The position numbers and the translations under genes were made by a program. A stretch of 14,472 bases of DNA from contig JAJHRM010000038.1 in assembly GCA_020832965.1 (NCBI GenBank), positions 1-14,472 on the forward strand. Reading direction: 5' to 3'. The notes beneath the pieces are model-generated. The model did not search any database. It saw nothing but the letters and a program-made list of their open reading frames with translations, and had not been told where the DNA came from. How positions within the stretch are numbered: position 1 is the stretch's first letter; each line of letters starts with the position of its first letter. The stretch is from Thermofilum sp. (GTDB taxonomy: Archaea > Thermoproteota > Thermoprotei > Thermofilales > Thermofilaceae). This document shows, piece by piece, positions 1-6,090 of the stretch.

Positions 1-2
1 GG

Positions 3-359
3 GCGAAAGTCCTTCTACGCGAGGGGAGGGGGAGGGTATTCATCAATGGGACGCCCCTAGAGCTCCTGGAGCCTGAAATGATCAGGCTGAAAATAATGGA
101 ACCAATCAAGCTTGCCGGCAAGATAGCAGAGCAGGTCGACATATATGCCGAGGCAAGTGGGGGAGGTGTAGTAGGTCAAGCCTCCGCTATCAGGACAGCT
201 ATTGCTAGAGCACTGGTTGAGTGGAGCGGCAGTGAAGAGCTGAGGAAGCTTTACCTAACCTACGACAGAAGGCTCTTAGTTGAAGACCCCCGCCAAGCAG
301 AACCTAAGAAGCCCAGGGGCAGATCAGCGAGAGCGAAGCGCCAGAAGAGCTACAGGTAG
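3..359 (+). CDS. rpsI: 30S ribosomal protein S9 (uS9), 5'-truncated
   Basis: Small ribosomal subunit protein uS9, whose C-terminal tail reaches the decoding centre. The reading frame is open from base 3, so the true start lies upstream of the window; about 118 residues are visible. The visible part begins with the family's AKVLLREGRGRVFINGTPLE segment. It continues through IMEPIKLAGK and the glycine-rich GGGVVGQASAIRTAIARAL block, and ends in the basic, arginine-rich tail closing with KSYR, which is the hallmark of S9. In archaea S9 normally sits between L13 and RpoN in one operon. Here rpoN follows but on the opposite strand, so transcription of the two converges. A GC-rich inverted repeat lies just after the stop codon. 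An internal ATG at 78 is not the real start, because conserved sequence precedes it. Confidence 0.95.
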   Translation, partial: AKVLLREGRGRVFINGTPLELLEPEMIRLKIMEPIKLAGKIAEQVDIYAEASGGGVVGQASAIRTAIARALVEWSGSEELRKLYLTYDRRLLVEDPRQAEPKKPRGRSARAKRQKSYR

Positions 360-370
360 CTTCTCTGCGA

Positions 371-388
371 GCGCGCTAACTAGCGCGC
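371..388. repeat. GC-rich inverted repeat after rpsI
   Basis: The arms GCGCGCTA (371-378) and TAGCGCGC (381-388) are perfect inverted copies separated by 2 nt, between the convergent rpsI and rpoN genes. In RNA this would fold as a six-pair hairpin with a six-base loop. It is placed where a bidirectional terminator or insulator could act. The same octamer recurs in other intergenic spaces of this window. A specific function is inference. Confidence 0.5.
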
Positions 389-443
389 GCCCCCGTGGAA
401 AACAGCGCCTAGGAAGTTAGGAGTTTCCCTCGGCTGGGGGAGC

Positions 444-686
444 TTAAAATGCGCGCGAGCGGGTGGAGGTAGGCGGCTGCACAAATTCCTCTATAGACCC
501 GTACTTTATCACTTTATCAAGTGCATCTACGTGAGATAGGAACATTCGCCGACAACAGTACCTGGTAATCCCCATGTCATCGAGAACTTTTCCAGGATCC
601 TCACCATTACTGACTCGGGAGGCAAACTCGCTCCATTTATCACCAATCAATGCCCCACAAGTGAAGCACCGAACTGGGAATATCAT
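444..686 (-). CDS. rpoN: RNA polymerase subunit Rpo10 (RpoN)
   Basis: Small zinc-binding subunit of archaeal RNA polymerase, equivalent to eukaryotic Rpb10, part of the Rpo3/Rpo11/Rpo10/Rpo12 assembly platform. The protein opens with [11 protein letters not shown] and has the atypical zinc motif CX2C (Cys7, Cys10) plus the adjacent pair in RYCCRR (Cys44, Cys45), all present. It is 80 aa from this ATG, somewhat longer than the usual 65-70 because of a C-terminal extension ([12 protein letters not shown]). An in-frame GTG at 710 would add eight residues. I prefer the ATG at 686 because the family starts at MIxPVRC, a GAGGAG lies just before it, and the extra codons would run through the GCGCGCTA repeat found elsewhere only in non-coding DNA. 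The gene is inverted relative to rpsI, unlike the usual archaeal operon order. Confidence 0.95.
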   Translation of the reverse strand: MIFPVRCFTCGALIGDKWSEFASRVSNGEDPGKVLDDMGITRYCCRRMFLSHVDALDKVIKYGSIEEFVQPPTSTRSRAF

Positions 687-758
687 TCTCCTCAGCGCGC
701 TACGCGCCACCTACTATCCCGCCTTTACGCGGGTTATTTGTTGTTTGTGAGGGGCGTG

Positions 759-767
759 TATATAAAG
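759..767 (-). promoter_or_regulatory. Probable TATA box of rpoN
   Basis: Read on the minus strand the sequence is CTTTATATA, a strong archaeal TATA box. It would place the transcription start near 737 and give an rpoN leader of about 50 nt to the ATG at 686, or about 27 nt to the GTG at 710. TATA boxes are nearly symmetric, so it could also fire in the plus direction towards the gene at 823. Confidence 0.5.
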
Positions 768-792
768 TTTTTCGTAGTGCGGTGCGCGCACG

Positions 793-800
793 CTTATTAA
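793..800 (+). promoter_or_regulatory. TATA box for a leaderless transcript of the 823 gene
   Basis: CTTATTAA is centred about 26 nt before the ATG at 823, the spacing at which crenarchaeal transcription starts on the initiation codon itself. There is no Shine-Dalgarno-like sequence directly before that ATG, which fits a leaderless mRNA. Confidence 0.5.
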
Positions 801-822
801 CCCCCCTCTCCAATCTCGGCAT

Positions 823-1581
823 ATGGACGTAGAGTATTACTCAAAGCCAACAATAGTCTCTCTTCAGGGGGAGAATCTCGCACATTACTTTGCCCAACAA
901 ATCACACTTCTAGCTGGAAAGCATGTGAAAATTCGTGCAGCCATAGCTGGAGAATTTTACTCTTGGGCGCAAAGGAGCATAACGGTACGCCGGCTATGCA
1001 TCGATGAAGATACAATTGCTGACTTCTCCCAGAAGCTAAGTCAATACTACTTGGACCCTTTGCTCCCAAAAGTCGTCAGAAACATTCTTCTCTCTAGAAC
1101 ACACCTGGGAGCGCTACTTCTACTCGCAGAGGAGGACCCTAGAAACCGAAGAGCTTACAGAACTCTGCAGCAAATACTTTGGTCAAGTGAACACTCCCTT
1201 GGGAAAAGATGTGGGGACGATAGCTCCGCTGAGCTTTTAAAAATCTCCCCCTCCTCGGATCCACTCCTCATCTACCTTCTTTTGACCTCAAAGGCGGACC
1301 TGGAGCTTAATGAGAGTATCAGCTTCCTCGCGCTTAGTTGTAGACAGTGGCTGGAACTCTACTCGGCAGTAAACGGCTTCGGTCCAGGACAGGTATTCAT
1401 GCTCATACAACCCTGCAAAATACCCTACGACGCTAGGTTTAGGATTATCTTCCAAAACAACAGCCTAAGTTTCACCAACCTGCATCCTAGAGCTCGGAGC
1501 CGTATTCTCGAGGAAAAATCAAGCGAGATACTCTTACTGGAAAACGGCGAAGAAGTAAGGAGACTAAAGCCTCCTCTCTAA
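823..1581 (+). CDS. Hypothetical protein, 252 aa
   Basis: I do not recognise this protein. It starts at an ATG with a well placed upstream TATA-like box and no ribosome-binding site, and ends at TAA 1579-1581. It appears soluble: there is no signal peptide or transmembrane stretch, although there is a leucine-rich segment (LGALLLLAEEDPRN) near residues 95-108. The middle looks helical and the C-terminal third looks more strand-like, ending with a charged stretch and RRLKPPL. Cysteines are scattered and no metal-binding pair is obvious. It stands alone, divergent from rpoN and convergent with the minus-strand tRNA, inside what is normally an uninterrupted RNA polymerase/ribosomal operon. That it is a real gene rests on its length, its codon-like composition and its promoter; the function is unknown. 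Confidence 0.7.
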   Translation: MDVEYYSKPTIVSLQGENLAHYFAQQITLLAGKHVKIRAAIAGEFYSWAQRSITVRRLCIDEDTIADFSQKLSQYYLDPLLPKVVRNILLSRTHLGALLLLAEEDPRNRRAYRTLQQILWSSEHSLGKRCGDDSSAELLKISPSSDPLLIYLLLTSKADLELNESISFLALSCRQWLELYSAVNGFGPGQVFMLIQPCKIPYDARFRIIFQNNSLSFTNLHPRARSRILEEKSSEILLLENGEEVRRLKPPL

Positions 1582-1665
1582 GTGCACGGCATAGGCAAGC
1601 AGGCAACTCAGAGGTGCAAGTAAAGATGGTGGGCCCGCTGGGATTTGAACCCAGGACCACCTCCG

Positions 1666-1685
1666 CTCCGAGGACATGTAGATCT
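1666..1685 (-). other. tRNA-Val intron 2 (canonical position 37/38)
   Basis: This 20-nt intron follows the anticodon. The central four-pair helix of a bulge-helix-bulge is visible: exon bases CTGA pair with TCGG near the intron's 3' end (one G-U). Three-base bulges lie on each side, and the outer helix is the anticodon stem itself. The cut sites fall after CG (5') and before CGGAGG (3'). The inner intron helix is weak. Confidence 0.8.
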
Positions 1686-1693
1686 CGTCAGGG

Positions 1694-1712
1694 TTCTGCG
1701 CGCAGACGCGCT
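1694..1712 (-). other. tRNA-Val intron 1 (non-canonical position 29/30)
   Basis: This 19-nt intron lies within the 5' side of the anticodon stem. Its own sequence forms a four-pair GCGC/GCGC helix with a GTCT loop. The exon bases TGC just before the 5' bulge pair with GCA near the intron's 3' end. The result is a relaxed bulge-helix-bulge with cuts after CCT (5') and after AA (3'). Boundaries are inferred from base pairing and from the need to restore the anticodon stem. Confidence 0.75.
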
Positions 1713-1769
1713 AGGCATCCTGCCGCTAGACGACGGGCCCAATGGTCGTTTTTTAGAAGCAGTTATTGG

Positions 1770-1780
1770 TAATAAATTTT
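1770..1780 (-). promoter_or_regulatory. TATA box of the tRNA-Val gene
   Basis: On the minus strand the sequence is AAAATTTATTA, about 33 nt before the first tRNA base (1740). This spacing puts the transcription start a few nucleotides upstream of the mature 5' end. Confidence 0.5.
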
Positions 1781-1792
1781 TCTTTGCGGGGA

Positions 1793-2112
1793 GGAGTGGG
1801 TTTTCCGCGGGCTCGAGTAGCCTTTTTAGTGACGGTGTTCTTGGTTGTATGTTTTCTTCTGTGCTAGCCCCTTGACTACTTTTCTTCATTCCGCGTCGGC
1901 TTCGGCTAGTTTTACTATTGTAGTGATGGTTAGTCCTACGACTGAGTAGCAGTTTTTCCACTTGTACGTGTATGCTTTGATGCCTCGTGATGCAAGTAAG
2001 TATGCATCTTCCTGCCCTCTCCTCGTATTTGGAGACTGTCGTGCATAGAGATACTTTTATGCTCTGAGCGCACGTCGCAATATACAACATGGGGGCAGTG
2101 AGCTTCATGTGC
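1793..2112 (-). pseudogene. Decayed gene copy, same family as the 7604-8178 pseudogene
   Basis: The minus strand encodes protein-like pieces in shifted frames. The order is LTAPMLYIATCAQSIK-like sequence, then GEDAYLLASRGIKAYTYKWK with CYSVVGLT, then IVKLAEADAE followed by TGA (1888-1886), then RKVVKGLAQK. These line up in order with pieces of the plus-strand pseudogene near 7850-8178 (DDASILAQALANPG, QARIHAWQGRYYVLKLTG, ILKLAENSPE then TGA, RKALKQLAQKH). The last 70 or so bases (1870-1793) are clearly similar at the DNA level, including TACTCGAG and GCGGAAAACCCAC. No intact start or frame remains. The family's function is not recognised. The plus strand here shows no convincing gene. Confidence 0.6.
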
Positions 2113-2162
2113 GCGCTAGTTTTTGTGGGAGCAAGCACGCATCAACTGAGCAGGGGCCAAAA

Positions 2163-2170
2163 TTTATATA
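2163..2170 (+). promoter_or_regulatory. TATA box of rpsB
   Basis: TTTATATA, preceded by AAAA, is centred about 35 nt before the chosen rpsB ATG. It predicts a transcript starting near 2193 with a leader of roughly ten nucleotides, so rpsB now has its own promoter rather than depending on an upstream ribosomal operon. Confidence 0.65.
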
Positions 2171-2201
2171 GTGATTTGTAAGGGTATCGAAGGCGTTGCT
2201 C

Positions 2202-2846
2202 ATGAGCCTGGAGGAGTTAAAGTCTCTCGAAGGTCAGCTCTTAATACCTTTAGAAATGTACTTGGCAGCGGGCATCAGGATTGGGACAAAGGTGAAAAGC
2301 AAATTCATGAAACCATTCATTTACAGCTCAAGGCCGGATGGACTGTACCTGCTGGATGTGAAGAAGACCGATGAGCGCATTAGGGTGGCTGCGAAATTCA
2401 TTGCCAGGTACGACCCATCAAAGGTTGTAGTTGTCTCAGGGCGACAGTACGGTCATAGACCCGTGAAGAAGTTCTGCGGTTTAGTTGGATGCAAGCCTCT
2501 TCTTGGGAGGGTTCTTCCGGGGACGTTCACGAACCCCGCGCTTTCGCACTTCATGGAAGCAGACCTGATAGTTGTCACTGATCCGAGGCTAGACGAACAA
2601 GCAGTAACAGAGGCCGGGCAGATGGGCATCCCGCTTATTGCACTCTGCGACACTGACTCGCCAATATCGTATGTAGACCTAATCATACCAACCAACAACA
2701 GAGGTAGAAAAGCTCTCGCCTTAATATTCTGGTTGTTAGCTAGGGAAGTACTAAGGGTGCGGGGAGACTTACCCCCGAACGGCGAACTTCCAGTGCCTCT
2801 CTCCGACTTCGAGGCAAGGATCCTCACAACTGGAGAAGTTGTTTGA
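2202..2846 (+). CDS. rpsB: 30S ribosomal protein S2 (uS2)
   Basis: Small-subunit ribosomal protein uS2, 214 aa, the normal archaeal length. Recognisable blocks in order are LLIPLEMYLAAGIRIGTKVK, the KPFIYSSRPDGLYLLDVKKT region, VVVVSGRQYG, the GRVLPGTFTNP motif, LIVVTDPRLDEQAVTEA, GIPLIALCDTDSP and the closing VDLIIPTNNRGRKALALI. A TTG two codons upstream (2196) is possible. The ATG at 2202 is preferred because it gives the usual MSLEELKS-like start and suits the TATA spacing. In most archaea S2 is cotranscribed with S9, RpoN and RpoK. Here it is separated from them by about 1.5 kb containing an unknown gene, a tRNA and a pseudogene, and no RpoK is visible. MEMO follows after 333 nt, which preserves the frequent archaeal neighbourhood of S2 and MEMO. 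Confidence 0.95.
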   Translation: MSLEELKSLEGQLLIPLEMYLAAGIRIGTKVKSKFMKPFIYSSRPDGLYLLDVKKTDERIRVAAKFIARYDPSKVVVVSGRQYGHRPVKKFCGLVGCKPLLGRVLPGTFTNPALSHFMEADLIVVTDPRLDEQAVTEAGQMGIPLIALCDTDSPISYVDLIIPTNNRGRKALALIFWLLAREVLRVRGDLPPNGELPVPLSDFEARILTTGEVV

Positions 2847-2849
2847 CGG

Positions 2850-3035
2850 CATACAGCGCGTGCCCCTGTAGAGACAGAGGTTCCTGAGCCTCTTCGCCAC
2901 CCTCCTCATCAGGCCGCTTTTAGCGGCTCTCTCAGCTACCTCGTCGGCAAGAACGACTACCCTTGCATCCACTCCCCTGACCAGCCTGCGGAGCCACGCA
3001 TTTACGCGGCTCTGCCACTCCGCGCGCGCTTTTTC
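2850..3035 (-). pseudogene. Protein-coding remnant between rpsB and memo
   Basis: The minus strand is open from 3035 for about 60 codons with protein-like composition, reading EKARAEWQSRVNAWLRRLVR, then VDARVVVLADEVAER, then KSGLMRRVAKRLRNLCLYRG. It then runs into the antisense of rpsB. The W-R-RVNAWL stretch followed by a VVVL-D strand and RLRNLCLYRG is reminiscent of the RuvC-like part of TnpB/OrfB transposases, but I cannot confirm this. There is no promoter or sensible start, and the piece is too short for a whole protein. I treat it as a fragment of a once larger gene. Confidence 0.35.
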
Positions 3036-3137
3036 CTATGTTTAAGCTTTTCAACCCCCCTTTCCGTCATAGCACGCTAAAAGCTGATGAAGGGCGCGAG
3101 CACGCTTGAAAAGCGCCTCATAGAGCGGGGCATACTG

Positions 3138-3155
3138 TAGCGCGCTAAGTTTAAG
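3138..3155 (+). promoter_or_regulatory. memo promoter with adjoining TAGCGCGCTA palindrome
   Basis: A TATA-like GTTTAAG (3149-3155) is centred about 28 nt before the memo ATG at 3180, suggesting a leaderless transcript. A perfect 10-bp palindrome TAGCGCGCTA (3138-3147) abuts its upstream side, where TFB or a regulator would contact DNA. Confidence 0.45.
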
Positions 3156-3179
3156 AGCGAGGGGCGCGAACTGCAGGTC

Positions 3180-4040
3180 ATGGCGAAGGTTCGATCGCCT
3201 GTAAGCGCGGGCTACTTCTACCCGGCTAGAGCATCCGAGCTGCTTGAGGCGCTCAACACCTGCTTTTTGCACAAACTGGGACCAGGCAAGCTACCGGAAA
3301 AGACCCCTAGAGGCTACTCAGGTAGCTTAATAGGGGTCGTTGCTCCTCATGCCGGATATGTCTATTCTGGGCACATCGCTGCATACTCCTACCTTGCCTT
3401 GTCAGAGGGCGGCAGGCCTGACGTGGTTTTCATCCTGGGCCCGAATCACCATGCATTAGGCGTACCAATTGCTATTGATGAAAACGAGGCGTGGGAAACG
3501 CCCCTAGGCCAGGTGCTCCTCGATGTGAGTACAGCTAAGGAATTGGCGTCGCGGGAGCGCATAATCCTGTTTGACTACCAGGCCCACGCTTATGAGCACT
3601 CCATTGAGGTACAGTTACCATTCCTGCAGTTCACCTTCCATGAAACGCCTGGGATAGTTCCCGTCTCTATGATGCTTCAAACGCCTGAGGCTGCAGTCAG
3701 GGTGGGGAAAGCTATAGCAAGCGTGATTACGCATAAAAAGCTGAAAGCTTACGTTATTGCAAGCAGCGATATGAGCCACTACGTCGAATCGAGGATCGCG
3801 AGGGAAAAAGATTTCAAGGCAATCGACAAGATACTGGCGCTCGACATCGAGGGCCTCTACGACACGATCATTGAAGAAGACATCTCAATGTGCGGACCAG
3901 GACCTGTCATGGTTTTGATGCAGGTTGCACGTGAGCTCGGATACACAAAAGCCAAGCTGCTTAAGTACGCTGATTCGGGCGATGTTACAGGCGACAAGAG
4001 CAGCGTTGTGGCTTACGCCTCGATTTCGTTCGAGAAGTGA
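3180..4040 (+). CDS. MEMO1 family protein (AmmeMemoRadiSam system protein B)
   Basis: Member of the MEMO family (286 aa), related in fold to extradiol dioxygenases. The archaeal role is unsettled, and neighbours in many genomes link it to AMMECR1 and radical SAM proteins. The motifs are clear: PVSAGYFYPA at the N-terminus, VVAPHAGYVYSG with His57, ILGPNHH with His90/91, YEHSIEVQLPFLQ around residues 138-150, ASSDMSHY with His200, and SMCGPGP with Cys238. Together these supply the metal-site histidines and the cysteine conserved in human MEMO1. The ATG at 3180 is chosen for its position 28 nt after a TATA-like box. The stop TGA overlaps a GTG of the following frame, so it is likely cotranscribed with the IPP isomerase. 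In many archaea mevalonate kinase and isopentenyl phosphate kinase lie between these two genes; they are absent here. Confidence 0.93.
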   Translation: MAKVRSPVSAGYFYPARASELLEALNTCFLHKLGPGKLPEKTPRGYSGSLIGVVAPHAGYVYSGHIAAYSYLALSEGGRPDVVFILGPNHHALGVPIAIDENEAWETPLGQVLLDVSTAKELASRERIILFDYQAHAYEHSIEVQLPFLQFTFHETPGIVPVSMMLQTPEAAVRVGKAIASVITHKKLKAYVIASSDMSHYVESRIAREKDFKAIDKILALDIEGLYDTIIEEDISMCGPGPVMVLMQVARELGYTKAKLLKYADSGDVTGDKSSVVAYASISFEK

Positions 4041-4057
4041 GGCTTGAGGCGTTGGTC

Positions 4058-5158
4058 ATGGCGAAGGATGAGCTTATATTCACCCGCAAGGATCAGCACC
4101 TAATACTCTCAGTGAAAGAGGAAGTTGAATCAACCGCGTCAACAATGCTCGAGGACGTGAAATTCATTCATCAAACAGTGCTTGAGCACGACTTCTCCGA
4201 GGTAGATACTTCCACAGTATTTTTCGGGCACAAGGTCAGTGCCCCGCTGATGATTAGCGGAATGACTGGTGGCACAGCTCTCTCCAAGAAGATAAACTCC
4301 ATGCTTGCGGAACTTGCAGAGGCTTACCGGATCCCAATAGGAGTAGGTAGCCAGAGAGTGGGACTTAAAGACCCCTCCGCTGTGGATTCCTACAGGGTTG
4401 TCAGAGATAAAGCTCCCGATGCCCCGAGAATAGCTAATATCGGCGCAAGCCAGGTATCCTCCGGGCTTTCCATAAGCGAAATCGAGGAAGCGATAGAGAT
4501 GATTGATGCAGACGCACTAGCCGTGCATCTCAATCCCCTGCAAGAGGCCTTACAGCCCGAGGGGGAGCCCTCCTTTAGAAACTTCCTTGTGAATCTTGAG
4601 AAAATAGTCCAGTCGGTAAGTGTTCCAGTAATCTTGAAGCAGACCGGAGAGGGTTTTTCTAAAGAATCAGCACAAAAACTCGTAAAAGTAGGCATAAGGG
4701 GAATCGATGTCGGGGGGCTGGGGGGTACATCCTTCGCTGTCATCGAAGGATTAAGAGCGCGGCTCATGGGTCTCGACGTCTTAGAGGAGATCGCCAGGGA
4801 CTTCACCGACTGGGGGATCCCTACTGCAGCCAGCATTTTAGAGGTTAGGTCTGTTCTTCCGGGGATACTTCTTATCGCCACTGGAGGCATAAGAACGGGC
4901 ATAGATGCTGCCAAGGTGGTTAGGCTGGGAGCAGATTTCGCTGGAGTAGCCCTGCCCGTTCTAAGGCGCGTCTATGCAGGTGGCACACCAGCTGGCAGAA
5001 GATACTTAGAGAAGGTGCTCCGCGAACTTAAAACTGTGATTTTTCTCGTTGGAGGGAGGACTCTCGAGGACTTAAGGAAGGCTCCAATCATAATAACAGG
5101 CACGTTAAAGGAGTGGATGATCCAAAGAGGATTAACGCTCCGGGACTATGCATCATGA
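4058..5158 (+). CDS. fni: Type 2 isopentenyl-diphosphate isomerase (FMN-dependent)
   Basis: Interconverts isopentenyl and dimethylallyl diphosphate using FMN, NAD(P)H and Mg2+, supplying the starter unit for archaeal isoprenoid lipids. The protein (366 aa) shows the type 2 signature: TRKDQHL near the N-terminus, SAPLMISGMTGGT, the IGVGSQR motif, ADALAVHLNPLQEALQPEGE with the catalytic-region Gln/Glu, VPVILKQTGEG, the phosphate/FMN-binding GIDVGGLGGTSF, and LIATGGIRTGIDAAKV near the C-terminus, in the order expected of the TIM barrel. A GTG at 4037 overlaps the memo stop and would add seven residues. I prefer the ATG at 4058, which has GAGG about eight bases upstream and gives the usual short lead before RKDxH. 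A 14-nt string around this ATG (GGTCATGGCGAAGG) is identical to that around the memo start. Archease follows after 42 nt. Confidence 0.96.
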   Translation: MAKDELIFTRKDQHLILSVKEEVESTASTMLEDVKFIHQTVLEHDFSEVDTSTVFFGHKVSAPLMISGMTGGTALSKKINSMLAELAEAYRIPIGVGSQRVGLKDPSAVDSYRVVRDKAPDAPRIANIGASQVSSGLSISEIEEAIEMIDADALAVHLNPLQEALQPEGEPSFRNFLVNLEKIVQSVSVPVILKQTGEGFSKESAQKLVKVGIRGIDVGGLGGTSFAVIEGLRARLMGLDVLEEIARDFTDWGIPTAASILEVRSVLPGILLIATGGIRTGIDAAKVVRLGADFAGVALPVLRRVYAGGTPAGRRYLEKVLRELKTVIFLVGGRTLEDLRKAPIIITGTLKEWMIQRGLTLRDYAS

Positions 5159-5200
5159 GAAGAAAGCAGGCTCTTTCCCTATGAGACCGGTGCGAGACGT

Positions 5201-5638
5201 ATGAGTAGCGAGGTAGGTTTCCAGCTCTTACCTCACACCGCGGACGTAATAGTAAGGGCTGTGGGGAGGACTCTTGAAGAAGCCTTTGCTAATGCAGCAC
5301 TCGGGATGTTTGATGTGATGACGAACCTGGCCAGCGTTGCACCAAAAGAGAAGAGAAGCATTAGTGTGGACGGGTTTGACTTGGAAAACTTGCTTTACAA
5401 CTTCCTCGAAAGGCTCCTGGTAATTTTCGACCAGGAGCAATTCCTTGTGTCCAAGATCGATGAACTCGCAATAAAGCCTCATCCAGGCGGTTATAGCCTA
5501 AGCGCTGTCGTCCTAGGTGAGACCTACTCCCCCGACAGGCACGAGTCCAGGGTGCTCGTTAAAGCTATTACCTACCACCAGATGAAAATATACAGGGAGG
5601 GAGACCTCTACATCATAGAGTACACTCCCGACATTTAG
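5201..5638 (+). CDS. Archease, activator of the RtcB RNA ligase
   Basis: Archease (145 aa) promotes guanylylation and multiple turnover of the tRNA-splicing ligase RtcB. The protein begins with the signature LLPHTADVIVRAVGRTLEEAF (H12, D15), followed by a GMFDVM segment. It ends with KAITYHQMKIYREGDLYIIE and the acidic tail YTPDI, where the metal-binding aspartate of the family lies. Length and motif order are normal. It starts at an ATG 42 nt after the IPP isomerase stop with no clear promoter of its own, so it is probably the last gene of the memo-fni transcript. rtcB lies about 490 bases downstream on the same strand, separated by a divergently transcribed regulator. Confidence 0.95.
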   Translation: MSSEVGFQLLPHTADVIVRAVGRTLEEAFANAALGMFDVMTNLASVAPKEKRSISVDGFDLENLLYNFLERLLVIFDQEQFLVSKIDELAIKPHPGGYSLSAVVLGETYSPDRHESRVLVKAITYHQMKIYREGDLYIIEYTPDI

Positions 5639-5661
5639 CTCCTGGCTCAGGCCTTCCTCAA

Positions 5662-6009
5662 CTATTTTTCCGCGAAAATTATCTCAATTTTCCTGGCTAT
5701 AACTTCCGGGGCTTTCCTCCTCCCCTGCTCGACAAACCTAATTATTCTCCACTTAGCGAGGAGGTTTAAATCCCTCGATACATTCGAAGGAGACCTTTCA
5801 AGCCTTCGCGCCACCTCGGATACTCCAAGACCCTTATTCCCCAAGAGGAAGCCTAAAAGTTCGAGCATTCTTGTGCTTGCCAGTCTTCTCGCTACCTGAG
5901 GTGGCAATTCTTCTCTGATATACCCTGGTGCAGCAAGCTCACCCTCTTCTTCGTAGAGGGAGTATAGCCTTCGGAGTCCTGGGTGCTTGCTTAAACGGCT
6001 AGGAGCCAT
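5662..6009 (-). CDS. Winged helix-turn-helix transcriptional regulator
   Basis: Small DNA-binding protein (115 aa from this ATG). The C-terminal half carries a clear winged HTH: STRMLELLGFLLGN, then LGVSEVARRLERSPSNVSRD as helix-turn-recognition helix, then LNLLAKWRIIRFVEQGRRKA as last helix and wing. It resembles ArsR/MarR-type archaeal regulators. The N-terminal part (HPGLRRLYSLYEEEGELAAP) may sense a signal or mediate dimerisation. An ATG at 6051 would add 14 residues, but those codons run through the first of three evenly spaced palindromes, so I favour 6009; a TATA-like TTTATC lies 33 nt before it. The gene is divergent from rtcB and convergent with archease (23 nt between stops). Autoregulation and control of rtcB are inferred from the shared palindromic spacer. 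Confidence 0.8.
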   Translation of the reverse strand: MAPSRLSKHPGLRRLYSLYEEEGELAAPGYIREELPPQVARRLASTRMLELLGFLLGNKGLGVSEVARRLERSPSNVSRDLNLLAKWRIIRFVEQGRRKAPEVIARKIEIIFAEK

Positions 6010-6035
6010 GTCTTCTCGTATGATTCTTCTTTCGA

Positions 6036-6090
6036 GATAAATCTTTATCATATAGTGATAAATTTATCAAGAAAAGATAAAAATCTTTAT
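6036..6090. promoter_or_regulatory. Three tandem palindromic operators between the HTH gene and rtcB
   Basis: Three dyads built from GATAAA/TTTATC half-sites are visible. Dyad 1 is GATAAA-TC-TTTATC (6036-6049). Dyad 2 is the perfect 14-bp palindrome TGATAAATTTATCA (6056-6069). Dyad 3 is ATAAA-AATC-TTTAT (6077-6090). Their centres are 20-21 bp apart, two helical turns, so bound dimers would lie on one DNA face. Dyad 3 contains the likely rtcB TATA element (CTTTAT), and dyad 1 the likely TATA element of the regulator gene. A bound repressor would therefore block both promoters. Confidence 0.65.

Larger units (their letters stand above)
1627..1740 (-). tRNA. tRNA-Val (GAC) with two introns, CCA encoded
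   Basis: Read on the minus strand, the acceptor arms GGGCCCG (1740-1734) and CGGGCCC (1637-1631) pair perfectly, followed by discriminator A (1630) and an encoded CCA (1629-1627). The T arm is CTGGG-TTCAAAT-CCCAG. The D arm has the archaeal valine-like GTCTAGCGGCAGGA. The anticodon stem forms only if two introns are removed: CCT plus CC then pairs with GGAGG, and the loop becomes C-T-GAC-G-C, giving U33 and anticodon GAC for valine. Intron 1 (1712-1694) interrupts positions 29/30, and intron 2 (1685-1666) sits at the canonical 37/38 site. The mature tRNA would be 72 nt plus CCA. Splicing would need the archaeal tRNA endonuclease and then RtcB, which is encoded in this same window. Confidence 0.9.

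Noticed and set aside
1627..1740. Reading the tRNA as Asp (GTC at minus-strand 1675-1673) or Glu (CTC)
   Set aside because: Those readings leave the anticodon stem unpaired, give an 11-nt variable loop or lack U33. The two-intron Val(GAC) model pairs all stems and fits the acceptor and D-arm pattern.
1608..2138. A 176-codon open frame on the minus strand and a 76-codon one on the plus strand
   Set aside because: Both run through the tRNA-Val gene and the frameshifted remnant. The minus frame only partly matches the pseudogene family and shifts out of it.
4390..4914. A 174-codon open frame antisense to the IPP isomerase
   Set aside because: It is a serine/isoleucine-rich mirror of a well-supported gene and has no motif or promoter of its own.
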